Below, piece by piece: positions 28,302 through 47,545 of a stretch of DNA of 64,000 bases (positions are counted from its first letter, which is position 1; every line of letters begins with the position of its first letter). Source of the DNA: Pseudomonadota bacterium (lineage in GTDB: Bacteria > Pseudomonadota > Gammaproteobacteria > Steroidobacterales > Woeseiaceae); contig JADFSP010000004.1 of NCBI GenBank assembly GCA_022560695.1, forward strand, positions 56,530-120,529. Reading direction: 5' to 3'. A program made the position numbers and the translations under genes. The notes below the pieces were generated by a model. It was not told the DNA's origin and did not search any database. It was given only the letters and a program-made list of their open reading frames with translations.

Positions 28302-28331
28302 CTAATTCAGCTTGATTTGAACGTCGACACC
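28302..28331 (-). repeat. Second copy of the last nine codons of rpsJ
   Basis: The 30 bases read on the minus strand as GVDVQIKLN and a TAG stop, the same peptide that ends rpsJ at 28433-28404. The two copies differ at four of 30 positions and all four are third-base synonymous changes. It has no start and cannot be expressed by itself. It looks like the tail left behind after recombination or gene replacement. Confidence 0.75.
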
Positions 28332-28380
28332 CAATCCGCATGACCAGGCCCACCAATGTGCGAAAGGTGGGTGCGGATTG
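28332..28380 (-). terminator. Long hairpin between the two rpsJ tails
   Basis: Arms CAATCCGCA (28332-28340) and TGCGGATTG (28372-28380) enclose CCCACC (28349-28354) and GGTGGG (28366-28371), giving a 15-bp stem with an 8-nt bulge. It begins 23 bases after the rpsJ stop. There is no run of U after it, so it may act as an RNA-processing or pause structure rather than a classic terminator. Confidence 0.45.
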
Positions 28381-28403
28381 ATCTTTAGTGCACTCTCCGG
28401 CAG

Positions 28404-28718
28404 CTAGTTCAGCTTGATCTGAACATCAACACCTGCAGGGAGCTCAAGTTTCATTAAAGCATCGACGGTCTTGTCCGTGGGATTGCAGATATCCATGAGT
28501 CGCTTGTGCGTGCGAATCTCGTACTGATCCCGAGCGTCTTTGTTCACATGCGGTGAAATCAGGATCGTGAAACGTTCCTTTCTCATCGGCAGTGGAATCG
28601 GGCCCTTGACCGTGGCGCCCGTACGCTTGGCGGTATCCACGATCTCGCGCGCCGAGCTGTCGATCAAACGATGATCGAATGCCTTCAGGCGAATTCGTAT
28701 GTTTTGATTTGTAGCCAT
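28404..28718 (-). CDS. rpsJ: 30S ribosomal protein S10 (NusE)
   Basis: Small-subunit head protein that also serves as NusE in antitermination with NusB. The 104 residues include [40 protein letters not shown] and [20 protein letters not shown]. It lies 38 bp after tuf as the last gene of the str-like unit. It is separated from rplC by 650 bp, whereas they are normally adjacent. Confidence 0.98.
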   Translation of the reverse strand: MATNQNIRIRLKAFDHRLIDSSAREIVDTAKRTGATVKGPIPLPMRKERFTILISPHVNKDARDQYEIRTHKRLMDICNPTDKTVDALMKLELPAGVDVQIKLN

Positions 28719-28756
28719 AGTTTTAATCCACTCAATAATTTAGTTGTCATTAATCG

Positions 28757-29947
<1,191 letters not shown>

Positions 29948-30002
29948 GAGTCGATTCCATTTCCATATTCTTAAAATTCATCGCAAGTTGAAACTTACAA
30001 AT

Positions 30003-30034
30003 GTCATTGCGAGGAGCGCAGCGACGAAGCAACC
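30003..30034. repeat. Dispersed GTCATTGCGAGGAGC repeat
   Basis: GTCATTGCGAGGAGCGCAGC followed by GACGAAGCAACC, lying between tuf and fusA. Further copies are at 32705, 45507 and 54490. This element is widespread between genes of many bacteria; its role is unknown. Confidence 0.6.
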
Positions 30035-30050
30035 TTTGTCGGACTTCCGC

Positions 30051-32144
30051 CTAACTCGCTCTCTTCATCACAGTATCGGCCACGTTTTTTGGCACTTCTG
30101 CGTATTTCTCAAATTCCATCGAATACACGGCGCGACCCTGGCTCATCGAGCGCAGGTCCGTCGCATAACCGAACATTTCAGCCAGCGGCACCTCGGCGCG
30201 AATGACTTTTCCGGATGGCGATTCTTCCATACTCTGCGGCAAACCGCGACGGCGATTCAAATCTCCCATCACGTCGCCCATGTAATCTTCGGGCGTTACG
30301 ACTTCGACTTTCATGATGGGCTCGAGCAAGACCGGGTCCGCCTTTAGAGCGCCATCCCTGAAGCCCATCGAGCCGGCAATTTTGAACGCTATTTCGCTTG
30401 AGTCAACGTCATGGTAGGAGCCATCGTACAACGTTACCTTGCAGTCCACGACAGGGTAGCCGGCAATCACGCCATTTTCCATTTGTTCCCGCACGCCCTT
30501 GTCGACCGCCGGAATATATTCCTTGGGCACGACACCGCCAACGATTGCGTTGACGAATTCGTAGCCGCTGCCCGGCGCCGCCGGTTCGATGCGCAAGTAC
30601 ACGTGGCCATATTGACCACGGCCACCGGACTGGCGTACAAACTTGCCTTCCTGCTTCACGGTCGACCGTATGGTCTCGCGATAGGCTACCTGGGGTTTAC
30701 CAACATTCGCCTCGACATCAAATTCGCGCTTCATGCGATCCACGATGATATCGAGGTGCAACTCGCCCATGCCTGAAATGATTGTCTGTCCGGACTCTTC
30801 ATCGGTGTGCACGCGGAACGACGGATCTTCCTTGGCAAGTTTCTGCAATGCAACGCCCATTTTTTCCTGATCGGCCTTGGTTTTCGGTTCGGCTGCGACC
30901 GATATCACGGGCTCCGGGAACTCCATGCGCTCGAGAGTTATGATGTGCTTCAGGGCGCACAGCGTGTCGCCCGTCGTCACATCTTTCAAGCCCACCGCGG
31001 CGGCGATATCGCCGGCGTGTACTTCCTTGATTTCTTTGCGATTATTGGAGTGCATCTGCAGAATACGGCCGATGCGTTCACGCTTGCTCTTGACCGGATT
31101 GTAAATCGTGTCGCCCGAGTTCAATACGCCGGAGTAGACGCGGAAGAATGTCAGGTTGCCGACGTACGGATCGGTTGCAATCTTGAACGCGAGCGCTGCG
31201 AATGGTTCGTCGTCATCCGCGTGACGTTCCTCGTTGCTGCCATCCTCGTTGATCCCTTTTACCGCCGGCAAGTCGTCCGGTGCCGGCATGAATTCGATGA
31301 TGCCATCCAGCAGCGCCTGCACTCCCTTGTTTTTGAATGCCGACCCGCACATTGCGACGACAACTTCGCCGGAGAGTGTTCGCGCGCGCAAACCCTTGCG
31401 GATATCAGCCTGCTCAAGCGTGCCGCTTTCGACGAACTTGTCGAGCAACTCGTCGTCGGCCTCGGCTGCCGCCTCGATCATCTTTTCGCGCCAGACCTCC
31501 GCCTCGCCGAGTAGCTCGCTCGGAATGTCGCGAGCCTCGTAGCTCGTGCCCAGGTCGCTGTCGTCCCAGAAAATCGCCCGCATGCTGATCAGGTTGATAA
31601 CACCCTCAAACTTCTCTTCGGCGCCGATCGGAAGTTGAATCGGTACAGGATTTGTGACGAGGCGCTCGCGCGCCTGCTCGACGACTCGCAGAAAATCCGC
31701 GCCGGCGCGATCCATCTTGTTGACGAATATCATACGCGGCACGTTGTACTTGTTGCCCTGCCGCCAAACGGTCTCGGTCTGCGGCTCCACGCCCCCAACT
31801 GCGCACAATATCGTCACAGCACCGTCAAGCACGCGCAGACTACGCTCAACTTCGATCGTGAAGTCGACGTGTCCAGGTGTGTCGATGATATTGATGCGGT
31901 GCTCATCGAACTGCTCGTCCATGCCCCGCCAGAAACACGTCGTCGCAGCCGATGTAATCGTGATGCCCCGCTCCTGCTCCTGTTCCATCCAGTCCATGAC
32001 GGCCGCACCGTCATGCACCTCGCCTATCTTGTGTGATACGCCCGTGTAGAAGAGGATGCGCTCCGTTGTCGTCGTCTTGCCCGCGTCAATATGGGCCATG
32101 ACGCCGATATTGCGGTAGCGCTCGATAGGAGTTGTGCGGGCCAC
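30051..32144 (-). CDS. fusA: Elongation factor G
   Basis: GTPase that drives translocation on the ribosome. The 697-residue protein shows G1 [15 protein letters not shown], switch I region [14 protein letters not shown]3 [21 protein letters not shown]4 NKMDRAGA, domain [22 protein letters not shown] and domain V at the C-terminus. The start is a GTG at 32144. It follows rpsG by 36 bp in the str cluster. Confidence 0.98.
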   Translation of the reverse strand: MARTTPIERYRNIGVMAHIDAGKTTTTERILFYTGVSHKIGEVHDGAAVMDWMEQEQERGITITSAATTCFWRGMDEQFDEHRINIIDTPGHVDFTIEVERSLRVLDGAVTILCAVGGVEPQTETVWRQGNKYNVPRMIFVNKMDRAGADFLRVVEQARERLVTNPVPIQLPIGAEEKFEGVINLISMRAIFWDDSDLGTSYEARDIPSELLGEAEVWREKMIEAAAEADDELLDKFVESGTLEQADIRKGLRARTLSGEVVVAMCGSAFKNKGVQALLDGIIEFMPAPDDLPAVKGINEDGSNEERHADDDEPFAALAFKIATDPYVGNLTFFRVYSGVLNSGDTIYNPVKSKRERIGRILQMHSNNRKEIKEVHAGDIAAAVGLKDVTTGDTLCALKHIITLERMEFPEPVISVAAEPKTKADQEKMGVALQKLAKEDPSFRVHTDEESGQTIISGMGELHLDIIVDRMKREFDVEANVGKPQVAYRETIRSTVKQEGKFVRQSGGRGQYGHVYLRIEPAAPGSGYEFVNAIVGGVVPKEYIPAVDKGVREQMENGVIAGYPVVDCKVTLYDGSYHDVDSSEIAFKIAGSMGFRDGALKADPVLLEPIMKVEVVTPEDYMGDVMGDLNRRRGLPQSMEESPSGKVIRAEVPLAEMFGYATDLRSMSQGRAVYSMEFEKYAEVPKNVADTVMKRAS

Positions 32145-32180
32145 GGTAAAATCCTGGGATACTCGACTGGAAACAACGGC

Positions 32181-32660
32181 TTACCAGCGGTAGTGCGAGA
32201 ATGCCTTGTTGGCTTCCGCCATGCGGTGTGTGTCTTCTTTCTTCTTCACAGCCGTACCGCGGTTATCGGCCGCTTCAATGAGTTCCTGCGCAAGACGATG
32301 CGCCATCGACTTTTCGCTGCGCTTGCGTGCAGCGTCAATCACCCAGCGCATAGCCAGCGTCTGACGGCGCGCCGGGCGCACTTCAACAGGTACCTGGTAG
32401 GTGGCGCCGCCGACACGACGCGACTTGACCTCCACCATGGGCTTGACGTTTTCGAGTGCCTGCTCGAGAAGTTCCAGGGCCTTGTCGTCACCCTGCGTTT
32501 CGCGTTCGGAAATACGATCCAAAGCACCGTAGATGATGCGCTCGGCAACCGACTTCTTGCCGTCGTTCATGATCATGTTCATGAATTTAGCGAGCAGGTT
32601 ACTGCCGAACTTCGGGTCGGGCAGAATCGTTCGTTTCGGAGCCTGTGATCTTCTGGACAT
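32181..32660 (-). CDS. rpsG: 30S ribosomal protein S7
   Basis: Primary assembler of the 30S head; in E. coli it is the repressor of the str operon. The 159 residues from the ATG at 32660 include [40 protein letters not shown] and [15 protein letters not shown]. The 69-bp gap from rpsL holds a dispersed repeat. Confidence 0.98.
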   Translation of the reverse strand: MSRRSQAPKRTILPDPKFGSNLLAKFMNMIMNDGKKSVAERIIYGALDRISERETQGDDKALELLEQALENVKPMVEVKSRRVGGATYQVPVEVRPARRQTLAMRWVIDAARKRSEKSMAHRLAQELIEAADNRGTAVKKKEDTHRMAEANKAFSHYRW

Positions 32661-32704
32661 TATCGAATTTTTCCGTCGTATTGACTTGTGTGACAAGAAC
32701 CAAC

Positions 32705-32731
32705 GTCATTGCGAGCGTCGCGAAGCAAACT
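32705..32731. repeat. Dispersed GTCATTGCGAG repeat
   Basis: GTCATTGCGAGCGTCGCGAA followed by GCAAACT. It is a degenerate copy of the element at 30003 and reaches into the rpsL stop codon. Confidence 0.5.
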
Positions 32732-33104
32732 AGGACTTCGGTCGCTTGGTGCCATACTTCGAACGACCTTGCCTGCGATCGGAAACACCGGCGCAATCAA
32801 GCGTGCCGCGCACCGTGTGGTAGCGCACACCCGGCAAATCCTTGACTCTGCCACCGCGAATCAACACGACTGAGTGCTCCTGCAAGTTGTGGCCTTCACC
32901 GCCAATGTAGCTCGTGACCTCGAAACCATTGGTCAGGCGGACACGCGCGACCTTACGCATTGCCGAGTTCGGCTTTTTCGGCGTCGTCGTGTAGACGCGC
33001 GTGCAGACGCCGCGGCGTTGCGGGCAGGCCTCGAGCGCCGGTACCGTGCTCTTCGCGCGCTTCGAAGCGCGCGCATTGCGTACTAACTGATTCACTGTGG
33101 CCAT
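32730..33104 (-). CDS. rpsL: 30S ribosomal protein S12
   Basis: Decoding-centre protein. The 124 residues from the ATG at 33104 include [40 protein letters not shown] and [20 protein letters not shown]. The lysines in KKPNSA and GRVKDLPGV, where streptomycin-resistance changes occur in other bacteria, are the usual ones. It is the first gene of the str unit; a promoter lies upstream. Confidence 0.98.
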   Translation of the reverse strand: MATVNQLVRNARASKRAKSTVPALEACPQRRGVCTRVYTTTPKKPNSAMRKVARVRLTNGFEVTSYIGGEGHNLQEHSVVLIRGGRVKDLPGVRYHTVRGTLDCAGVSDRRQGRSKYGTKRPKS

Positions 33105-33207
33105 GGGCCTTGATCTCTCGTCTGTTTGTAAAAAAATCCAGGCGCAAAACACGCGCGCGCCCGGCGGCCGAACCAATCGGGCTCAGTCTCCGTTGCCCCG
33201 AATGTAC

Positions 33208-33230
33208 AGGGCCCGCCATTGGCGGGCCCT
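33208..33230 (-). promoter_or_regulatory. Perfect hairpin in the rpsL 5' leader
   Basis: AGGGCCCGCC (33208-33217) and GGCGGGCCCT (33221-33230) are perfect 10-bp arms around ATT. It starts about ten bases after the predicted start of the rpsL transcript and about 100 nt ahead of the gene. It could cap the 5' end of the str mRNA, attenuate it, or stop rpoC read-through; no U-run follows. Confidence 0.5.
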
Positions 33231-33246
33231 CGTCATGAGGGCGGGC

Positions 33247-33276
33247 ATTTTAGAGACGCGCGCCAAGCGCTGTCAA
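33247..33276 (-). promoter_or_regulatory. Sigma-70 promoter of the str unit (rpsL-rpsG-fusA-tuf-rpsJ)
   Basis: On the minus strand a perfect TTGACA (33276-33271) is followed after 18 bases by TAAAAT (33252-33247). The start point would be near 33240, giving a leader of about 135 nt for rpsL. The rpoC stop is 55 bp upstream. Confidence 0.7.
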
Positions 33277-33330
33277 GCTGGCCCGCTGACGGTGCCGCAG
33301 ACACCGCTAAACCCTTGTTTTTTAAAGTCG

Positions 33331-41762
<8,432 letters not shown>

Positions 41763-41782
41763 TCGAGAATACCCTCAATTGA

Positions 41783-41814
41783 GAGAGTGTCTTCATGTTC
41801 GTGACGACACTCTC
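41783..41814 (-). promoter_or_regulatory. Hairpin in the rplL-rpoB spacer
   Basis: GAGAGTGTC (41783-41791) and GACACTCTC (41806-41814) are perfect 9-bp arms with a 14-nt loop. It lies 20 bases before rpoB, and no U-run follows. E. coli has an attenuator and an RNase III processing site in the same spacer; by position this hairpin may play a similar part. Confidence 0.5.
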
Positions 41815-41963
41815 ACGTTTGCAAAAAATGTCTGTAACGTTTGTTTCCGAATTCCGGAGACAAGAATTACAGATGCGCGCAAGCAGCCAACCGCAATCCG
41901 GCCAGCTGCTTGCCCGTCTTGTGGACCATCGGGTCCTGCATCAAAAGCGAGCGCTTCAAGCGC

Positions 41964-42347
41964 TTACTTGAGTTCGACGCTTGCGCCGGCTTCCTCAAGC
42001 CGCTTCTTGACCTCTTCAGCTTCTGCTTTCGACACACCTTCTTTAATCGTTGAAGGAGTGCCTTCGACAGCGTCCTTCGCCTCCTTGAGACCCAGCCCCG
42101 TGATTGCACGGACGGCCTTGATGACGCCAACTTTTGCCTCCCCGAAACTGGTCAGAACAACGTCGAACTCGTCTTTTTCGACGGCCGCATCACCGGCATC
42201 GCCGCCGGCAGCAGGACCTGCTGCGGCAGCAACGGGTGCAGCGGCAGAAACGCCCCATTCATCCTCGAGCATTTTGACGAGTCCAACGACTTCCATGATT
42301 GACTTTGCGCTCAGTTCTTTGAGCAGATCTTCATTTGACAGTGCCAT
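41964..42347 (-). CDS. rplL: 50S ribosomal protein L7/L12
   Basis: Stalk protein that recruits translation GTPases. The 127 residues show an N-terminal dimerisation helix ([20 protein letters not shown]), an Ala/Gly-rich hinge ([20 protein letters not shown]) and the C-terminal domain [20 protein letters not shown] and [20 protein letters not shown]. It follows rplJ by 49 bp. Confidence 0.98.
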   Translation of the reverse strand: MALSNEDLLKELSAKSIMEVVGLVKMLEDEWGVSAAAPVAAAAGPAAGGDAGDAAVEKDEFDVVLTSFGEAKVGVIKAVRAITGLGLKEAKDAVEGTPSTIKEGVSKAEAEEVKKRLEEAGASVELK

Positions 42348-42396
42348 TTCAACTATTCCTCTAACTTGGTTCCTGAGTCAGGTATTGCATCCAGTC

Positions 42397-42933
42397 CTAT
42401 GCCTTTCTCTGTGCCGATTCCTGGCTGCCACGTGCGGACAAAGTCCGCGCGAGCATCGCAGACGGTTCGGCAAGAGTCCGTGCCAGCTTGGTCATCGGCG
42501 CCATCATCACGCCGAGCAAAATTGCGCGCGCCTGATCGAACGTTGGCAGCTCCGCCAAACGCTCGAGATCGGATGCTGGCAACAATTGCCCGTTGATCGA
42601 CAGCGATACCGCCTGCAGAGCATCATGCCCCTTGGCGAAATCCTTGATGACCCTGGCAGCGGCACCTGGATCGTCTTTGGCGAACGCGAGCAGAATTGGC
42701 CCTTTCAAAGTGTCTTTAATACACTCGAAATCAGTGCCTTCGACGGCTCGGCGCGCCAGCGTGTTTTTGACAACACGCAGATACACCCCGGCGTTGCGCG
42801 CTTCTTTGCGCAATTCCGTCATCTCTGCAACGGACAAGCCCCTGTAATTGGCCACAACAGCCGTCACAGAGTTGCCCGCAACCGCGTTTACCTCTTTGAC
42901 AAAAGCTTTCTTGTCTTCGAGTCTCAGTGCCAT
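42397..42933 (-). CDS. rplJ: 50S ribosomal protein L10
   Basis: Stalk-base protein that carries L7/L12 dimers; in E. coli L10 represses its own leader. The 178 residues from the ATG at 42933 begin MALRLEDKKAFVKEVNAVAG and contain VVANYRGLSVAEMTELRKEA. A CAGGAG lies seven bases before this ATG; the upstream open frame belongs to the leader. Confidence 0.97.
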   Translation of the reverse strand: MALRLEDKKAFVKEVNAVAGNSVTAVVANYRGLSVAEMTELRKEARNAGVYLRVVKNTLARRAVEGTDFECIKDTLKGPILLAFAKDDPGAAARVIKDFAKGHDALQAVSLSINGQLLPASDLERLAELPTFDQARAILLGVMMAPMTKLARTLAEPSAMLARTLSARGSQESAQRKA

Positions 42934-43216
42934 GAATTTCTCCTGGCCTACGGTTACACACATGGGTGAAGCGAGCCTCACCCCCCTGGGGAACATCCGT
43001 CCCCATATCGGATGGCAACCATTGCCAGTAGTTCTGACTCCGGTAACACCATCTGCGCAGGTGACTATTAAGATCAGCGGTCAGGCTGATCACCTGCGGT
43101 CTTCGACGATCGCCGATTCCATTCGGCTCAATACCGCACCGCCCGAAGGCGCCGCAGCACTAATTCAATCAGGCGCCGACACAGGCCCGATCGACTGACA
43201 CCTCGGTAAAGCCCGA
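42934..43216 (-). ncRNA. Candidate L10 leader region (rplA-rplJ spacer)
   Basis: A 283-bp spacer precedes rplJ, in the place where proteobacteria have the L10-binding leader that controls rplJL. No protein is encoded. GC-rich inverted segments such as GCGGCGCCTTCGGGC and GGGGGGTGAGG are visible near the middle and 3' end, but I could not confirm the L10 kink-turn structure by eye. The call rests mainly on position. Confidence 0.4.
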
Positions 43217-43909
43217 TCAGGCATCGACTGAACTCCGGTCCACGGAAATACCGGGGCCCATCGTCGCCGAGACGGTCAGTTTCTTGACATACACGCCCTT
43301 CGACGACGCCGGCTTGGCCTTCTTGAGATCTCCAAGCAGCGCCGCAAGATTCTCCTTCAGCGCAGGGACCTCGAAGTCCATGCGACCGATTGAGCAATGA
43401 ATGATGCCCGCCTTATCGGTGCGGTAACGGACCTGACCGGACTTGGCATTCTTTACCGCCGTCTCGACGTCTGCTGTCACGGTGCCCACTTTCGGGTTCG
43501 GCATCAGACCGCGCGGGCCGAGTATCTGGCCAAGCTGTCCGACCACGCGCATCGCATCGGGCGTCGCAATGACAACATCAAAATTCAGCTCACCAGCCTT
43601 TATGGTCGCTGCGAGATCTTCGAATCCGACGATATCGGCGCCCGCCGCCTTCGCTTTTTCGGCGTTGTCGCCCTGCGCGAATACTGCGACACGAACCGTC
43701 TTGCCGGTGCCATTCGGCAACACGGTCGAACCACGCACAACCTGGTCTGACTTACGCGAATCGACGCCGAGATTCACCGCGACATCGATGCTTTCCGGAA
43801 ACTTCGCCGCAAACTGTTTGATCAGCAACAGAGCATCATCGATCGGGTACGCCTTTGTCGAATCAATTTTATCGTGCGCAGCTTTTCTGCGTTTGCTCAT
43901 CGCGGCCAT
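43217..43909 (-). CDS. rplA: 50S ribosomal protein L1
   Basis: L1-stalk protein involved in E-site tRNA release; in E. coli it represses rplKA. The 230 residues include [20 protein letters not shown], the signature [20 protein letters not shown] then [13 protein letters not shown], and [20 protein letters not shown]. Its ATG overlaps the rplK stop as TGATG, consistent with coupling. Confidence 0.98.
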   Translation of the reverse strand: MAAMSKRRKAAHDKIDSTKAYPIDDALLLIKQFAAKFPESIDVAVNLGVDSRKSDQVVRGSTVLPNGTGKTVRVAVFAQGDNAEKAKAAGADIVGFEDLAATIKAGELNFDVVIATPDAMRVVGQLGQILGPRGLMPNPKVGTVTADVETAVKNAKSGQVRYRTDKAGIIHCSIGRMDFEVPALKENLAALLGDLKKAKPASSKGVYVKKLTVSATMGPGISVDRSSVDA

Positions 43910-44343
43910 CAGTTCACCCCCTCGACTTCGATGCCCATGCTCCGGGCGGTGCCCGCCACGGTTCGCACAGCGGCATCCATATCGGCCGCGGTCAGATCCG
44001 GCATCTTGGTCGTCGCAATCTCCTCGAGTTGCCGACGATTTACCTTGCCAACCTTTTGTGTGTTCGGCGTGCCCGAGCCCTTCTGGACGCCGGCGGCTTT
44101 TCTCAGCAGAACGGCGGCAGGCGGAGTCTTGGAGATGAACGTGAAACTGCGGTCGCTGTAAACCGTGATCACGACCGGTATCGGCATCCCCGGCTCGGTG
44201 CCCTGGGTCGCCGCATTAAATGCCTTGCAGAACTCCATTATGTTGACGCCGTGCTGGCCAAGCGCCGGACCAACAGGCGGCGACGGATTCGCCTGGCCCG
44301 CAGGAACCTGGAGCTTGATATAACTGACTACTTTCTTGGCCAT
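43909..44343 (-). CDS. rplK: 50S ribosomal protein L11
   Basis: GTPase-centre protein needed for stringent-factor activation. The 144 residues include [38 protein letters not shown] and the C-terminal [14 protein letters not shown]. The N-terminal prolines of the stringent-response hinge are present. It follows nusG by 83 bp, a gap that holds a short REP-like unit. Confidence 0.98.
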   Translation of the reverse strand: MAKKVVSYIKLQVPAGQANPSPPVGPALGQHGVNIMEFCKAFNAATQGTEPGMPIPVVITVYSDRSFTFISKTPPAAVLLRKAAGVQKGSGTPNTQKVGKVNRRQLEEIATTKMPDLTAADMDAAVRTVAGTARSMGIEVEGVN

Positions 44344-44409
44344 CTTGCTTTTCCCTCGAGTTCAAACGCCGGGTCAGGGCTCCTCGTCAATTAAGATGTC
44401 ATTGCGATT

Positions 44410-44430
44410 CGCGGCTAAAACCGTTCCTAC
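44410..44430. repeat. REP-like unit between rplK and nusG
   Basis: CGCGGCTAAAACCGTTCCTA of the family seen elsewhere, here directly preceded by a short piece of the GTCATTGCGA repeat at 44397, so the two repeat families abut. It ends at the nusG stop codon region. Confidence 0.45.
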
Positions 44431-44987
44431 GCCTTTTCTACCTGGCCGAAGTCCAGCTCCACCGGCGTAGACCGGCCAAGTATTTGGACAGCAACCTGCA
44501 ACCTGCTTTTCTCGTAATTGACCTGTTCCACGACTCCCGAGAAGTCGTTGAACGGTCCGTCCGTCACGCGTACCACTTCACCTGGCTCGAAAAGCACTTT
44601 CGGCCGCGGCTTGTCGACCCCTTCACGAACACGCTCCAAAATCTGATTGGCTTCTGCATCCGATATTGGCGCCGGCCGATCGCTCGACCCGCCGATAAAT
44701 CCGAGCACCTTGGGCACTTCCTTGACGAGGTGCCAGGTCTCGTCATCCATTTCCATCTGCACGAGCACGTAGCCCGGGAAGAACTTGCGCTCACTGCGCC
44801 GCTTCTGACCTTCCTTCATCTCAACCACTTCTTCGGTCGGAATCAGGATTTCGCCAAACTTGTCGCTAAGCCCCATGCGCTCGATGCGCTCTTCCAATGA
44901 TGATTTCACCTTATACTCGAAATTCGAGTAGGCGTGGACGATGTACCACCGTAAGGGCGCTGCGTCTTTTTTCCGGGTCTCTGACAT
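44427..44987 (-). CDS. nusG: Transcription termination/antitermination protein NusG
   Basis: Binds RNA polymerase, couples it to the ribosome through S10 and recruits Rho. The 186 residues contain [40 protein letters not shown] and the C-terminal KOW domain [20 protein letters not shown]. It follows secE by seven bases; the secE-nusG-rplK order is the usual one. Confidence 0.97.
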   Translation of the reverse strand: MSETRKKDAAPLRWYIVHAYSNFEYKVKSSLEERIERMGLSDKFGEILIPTEEVVEMKEGQKRRSERKFFPGYVLVQMEMDDETWHLVKEVPKVLGFIGGSSDRPAPISDAEANQILERVREGVDKPRPKVLFEPGEVVRVTDGPFNDFSGVVEQVNYEKSRLQVAVQILGRSTPVELDFGQVEKA

Positions 44988-44994
44988 ATTTTGT

Positions 44995-45369
44995 TTATCC
45001 GACCAGTCGTCGGGTCACCCACAGCAGGCCGGAATCGAGCGCCCAGAAAAACAGCGCCAATATCAGCGTGAATACGAACACTGCAATCGCCGTCTGCGTC
45101 GTTTCCTGTCTTGTCGGCCATATGACCTTGCGAATCTCGACCCGCGAACCCTGAATAAAGTGCCACAGCCGTTGTCCCTGGGTGCTCGTCATGGCAATCG
45201 CAATGCCTGCGCCGGCACTACCCAATACCATGAGCACACGAAGCGGCAGCGCCACATCGTTCTCGTAGTAGTAATAGCCATAGAGGCCGCCCACCAGAAC
45301 AGCTGCCGATATCAGCAACTTGATGGTGTCCAGCGCACCGCTCTGACTCGTTTCCGTCTGTGCAATCAT
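44995..45369 (-). CDS. secE: Protein translocase subunit SecE
   Basis: Inner-membrane clamp of the SecYEG channel. The 124-residue, three-helix form is typical of gammaproteobacteria: helices around [34 protein letters not shown] and the C-terminal [20 protein letters not shown]. The conserved amphipathic cytosolic helix is [20 protein letters not shown]. It lies 35 bp after tRNA-Trp. Confidence 0.95.
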   Translation of the reverse strand: MIAQTETSQSGALDTIKLLISAAVLVGGLYGYYYYENDVALPLRVLMVLGSAGAGIAIAMTSTQGQRLWHFIQGSRVEIRKVIWPTRQETTQTAIAVFVFTLILALFFWALDSGLLWVTRRLVG

Positions 45370-45379
45370 CGTCGTTGTC

Positions 45380-45400
45380 GGGCCTGAAGGCCCTCCTGCG
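45380..45400. repeat. REP-like unit between tRNA-Trp and secE
   Basis: GGGCCTGAAGGCCCTCCTGC, one unit of the GGGCCT subtype, immediately before secE and four bases from the 3' end of tRNA-Trp. Confidence 0.55.
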
Positions 45401-45403
45401 TTA

Positions 45404-45479
45404 TGGCAGGCCAGGAGGGAATCGAACCCCCAACCTGCGGTTTTGGAGACCGCCGCTCTGCCAATTGAGCTACTGGCCT
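45404..45479 (-). tRNA. tRNA-Trp (anticodon CCA)
   Basis: 76 bases with encoded CCA. The acceptor pairs AGGCCAG with CTGGCCT, the anticodon stem-loop reads GGTCTCCAAAACC with CCA as anticodon, and the T arm has GGTTCGATTCC. It lies between tuf and secE. Confidence 0.95.
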
Positions 45480-45506
45480 AGTTCTAATCCACTCAATAGT
45501 TAAGAT

Positions 45507-45537
45507 GTCATTGCGAGCCCGCGGGGCGAAGCAACCT
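45507..45537. repeat. Dispersed GTCATTGCGAG repeat
   Basis: GTCATTGCGAGCCCGCGGGG followed by CGAAGCAACCT. It lies between tuf copy 2 and tRNA-Trp; other copies are at 30003, 32705 and 54490. Confidence 0.55.
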
Positions 45538-45577
45538 CACAAAGATCGCTTCGCCGCTTCGCGACTCGCGATAATCG

Positions 45578-46768
<1,191 letters not shown>

Positions 46769-46792
46769 TTCCCTATTCCCGGGTTGATGATC

Positions 46793-46816
46793 CGTCGCGG
46801 CCCAAGCCGCTCCGAC
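46793..46816. repeat. REP-like unit between tRNA-Thr and tuf
   Basis: GTCGCGGCCCAAGCCGCTCC, a variant of the GCGGCTAAAGCCGCTCC subtype, 25 bp upstream of tuf copy 2. Confidence 0.45.
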
Positions 46817-46855
46817 GATGCTTTAGTCACAATCCCAAATTCTGTCGTTATCCCA

Positions 46856-46930
<75 letters not shown>

Positions 46931-46958
46931 TTCGTCCAGCACCCCTCGACCGTCCATT

Positions 46959-47033
46959 TGGAGCGGGTGATGGGAATCGAACCCACATCATCAGCTTGGA
47001 AGGCTGAGGTTCTACCGTTGAACTACACCCGCC
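46959..47033 (-). tRNA. tRNA-Gly (anticodon TCC)
   Basis: 75 bases with encoded CCA. Acceptor begins GGCGGGT, the anticodon arm CAGCCTTCCAAGCTG presents TCC, and the T arm has GGTTCGATTCC. It lies 28 bp before tRNA-Thr. Confidence 0.95.
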
Positions 47034-47353
47034 ATCTATAGCCGCGACATCTAAGTCAGGGTCTAAGTCCGTTGCCGAACAGGGCGCTGACCCCACCTGT
47101 TAACGACCGTCCAGCCTTCGCCGCACCCCTTTTTGCGGCGTATAAAAATCCCGACAGTCTTCACATGTCAAACCGTCCGGATATCAAATTCTGTCTGTTA
47201 GTCTTCCCCCCGGCGGAACTGCCAACCCAGTCACTCACCCGGTTCAGATTGTGTCTCGCGGCCGTTGTCAATCAACGGGTACCGGCATGGAAAAACGAAG
47301 CACCGCATTCCTGCTATACTTGCTTTGCCAAACTCCTCCGCCATTTCAATCCC
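47034..47353. other. Gap between tRNA-Tyr and tRNA-Gly
   Basis: These 320 bases hold no credible gene; a 98-codon plus-strand frame is not protein-like. On the minus strand a TTGACA (47171-47166) is followed by an A+T-rich stretch TTTTTATAC near 47143, a possible weak promoter for tRNA-Gly, tRNA-Thr and tuf. CGCCGC and GCGGCG form a 6-bp hairpin around 47119-47140. In E. coli tRNA-Tyr and tRNA-Gly are close together, so this spacing is unusual. Confidence 0.4.
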
Positions 47354-47438
47354 TGGTGGAGGGGGTAGGATTCGAACCTACGTAGGCATAGCCAGCAGAT
47401 TTACAGTCTGCCCTCGTTGACCGCTTGAGTACCCCTCC
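47354..47438 (-). tRNA. tRNA-Tyr (anticodon GTA)
   Basis: 85 bases with encoded CCA and a long variable arm, as expected for tRNA-Tyr in bacteria. Acceptor GGAGGGG pairs with the CCCCTCC side, the anticodon arm GCAGACTGTAAATCTGC presents GTA, and the T arm is GTAGGTTCGAATCCTAC. Confidence 0.95.
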
Positions 47439-47455
47439 GCGGACACAAGCCGGCT

Positions 47456-47484
47456 ATTGTCTAATTGCCCTGCCTTACTGTCAA
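47456..47484 (-). promoter_or_regulatory. Promoter of the tRNA-tuf unit
   Basis: A perfect TTGACA (47484-47479) is followed after 17 bases by GACAAT (47461-47456) on the minus strand, 18 bases before tRNA-Tyr. The stretch after the -10 is G+C-rich (GCCGGC), a feature of promoters under stringent control in other bacteria; that control is inferred only. Confidence 0.7.
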
Positions 47485-47545
47485 CAGCTAAACCACTGAT
47501 TTTTTGCCGGCCCGGGTCGAAATTCGACTCCCCGGTGAGCCGGAG

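Noticed and set aside
47072..47368. A 98-codon plus-strand frame between tRNA-Tyr and tRNA-Gly
   Set aside because: It runs into the tRNA-Tyr gene on the opposite strand and has no recognisable features.
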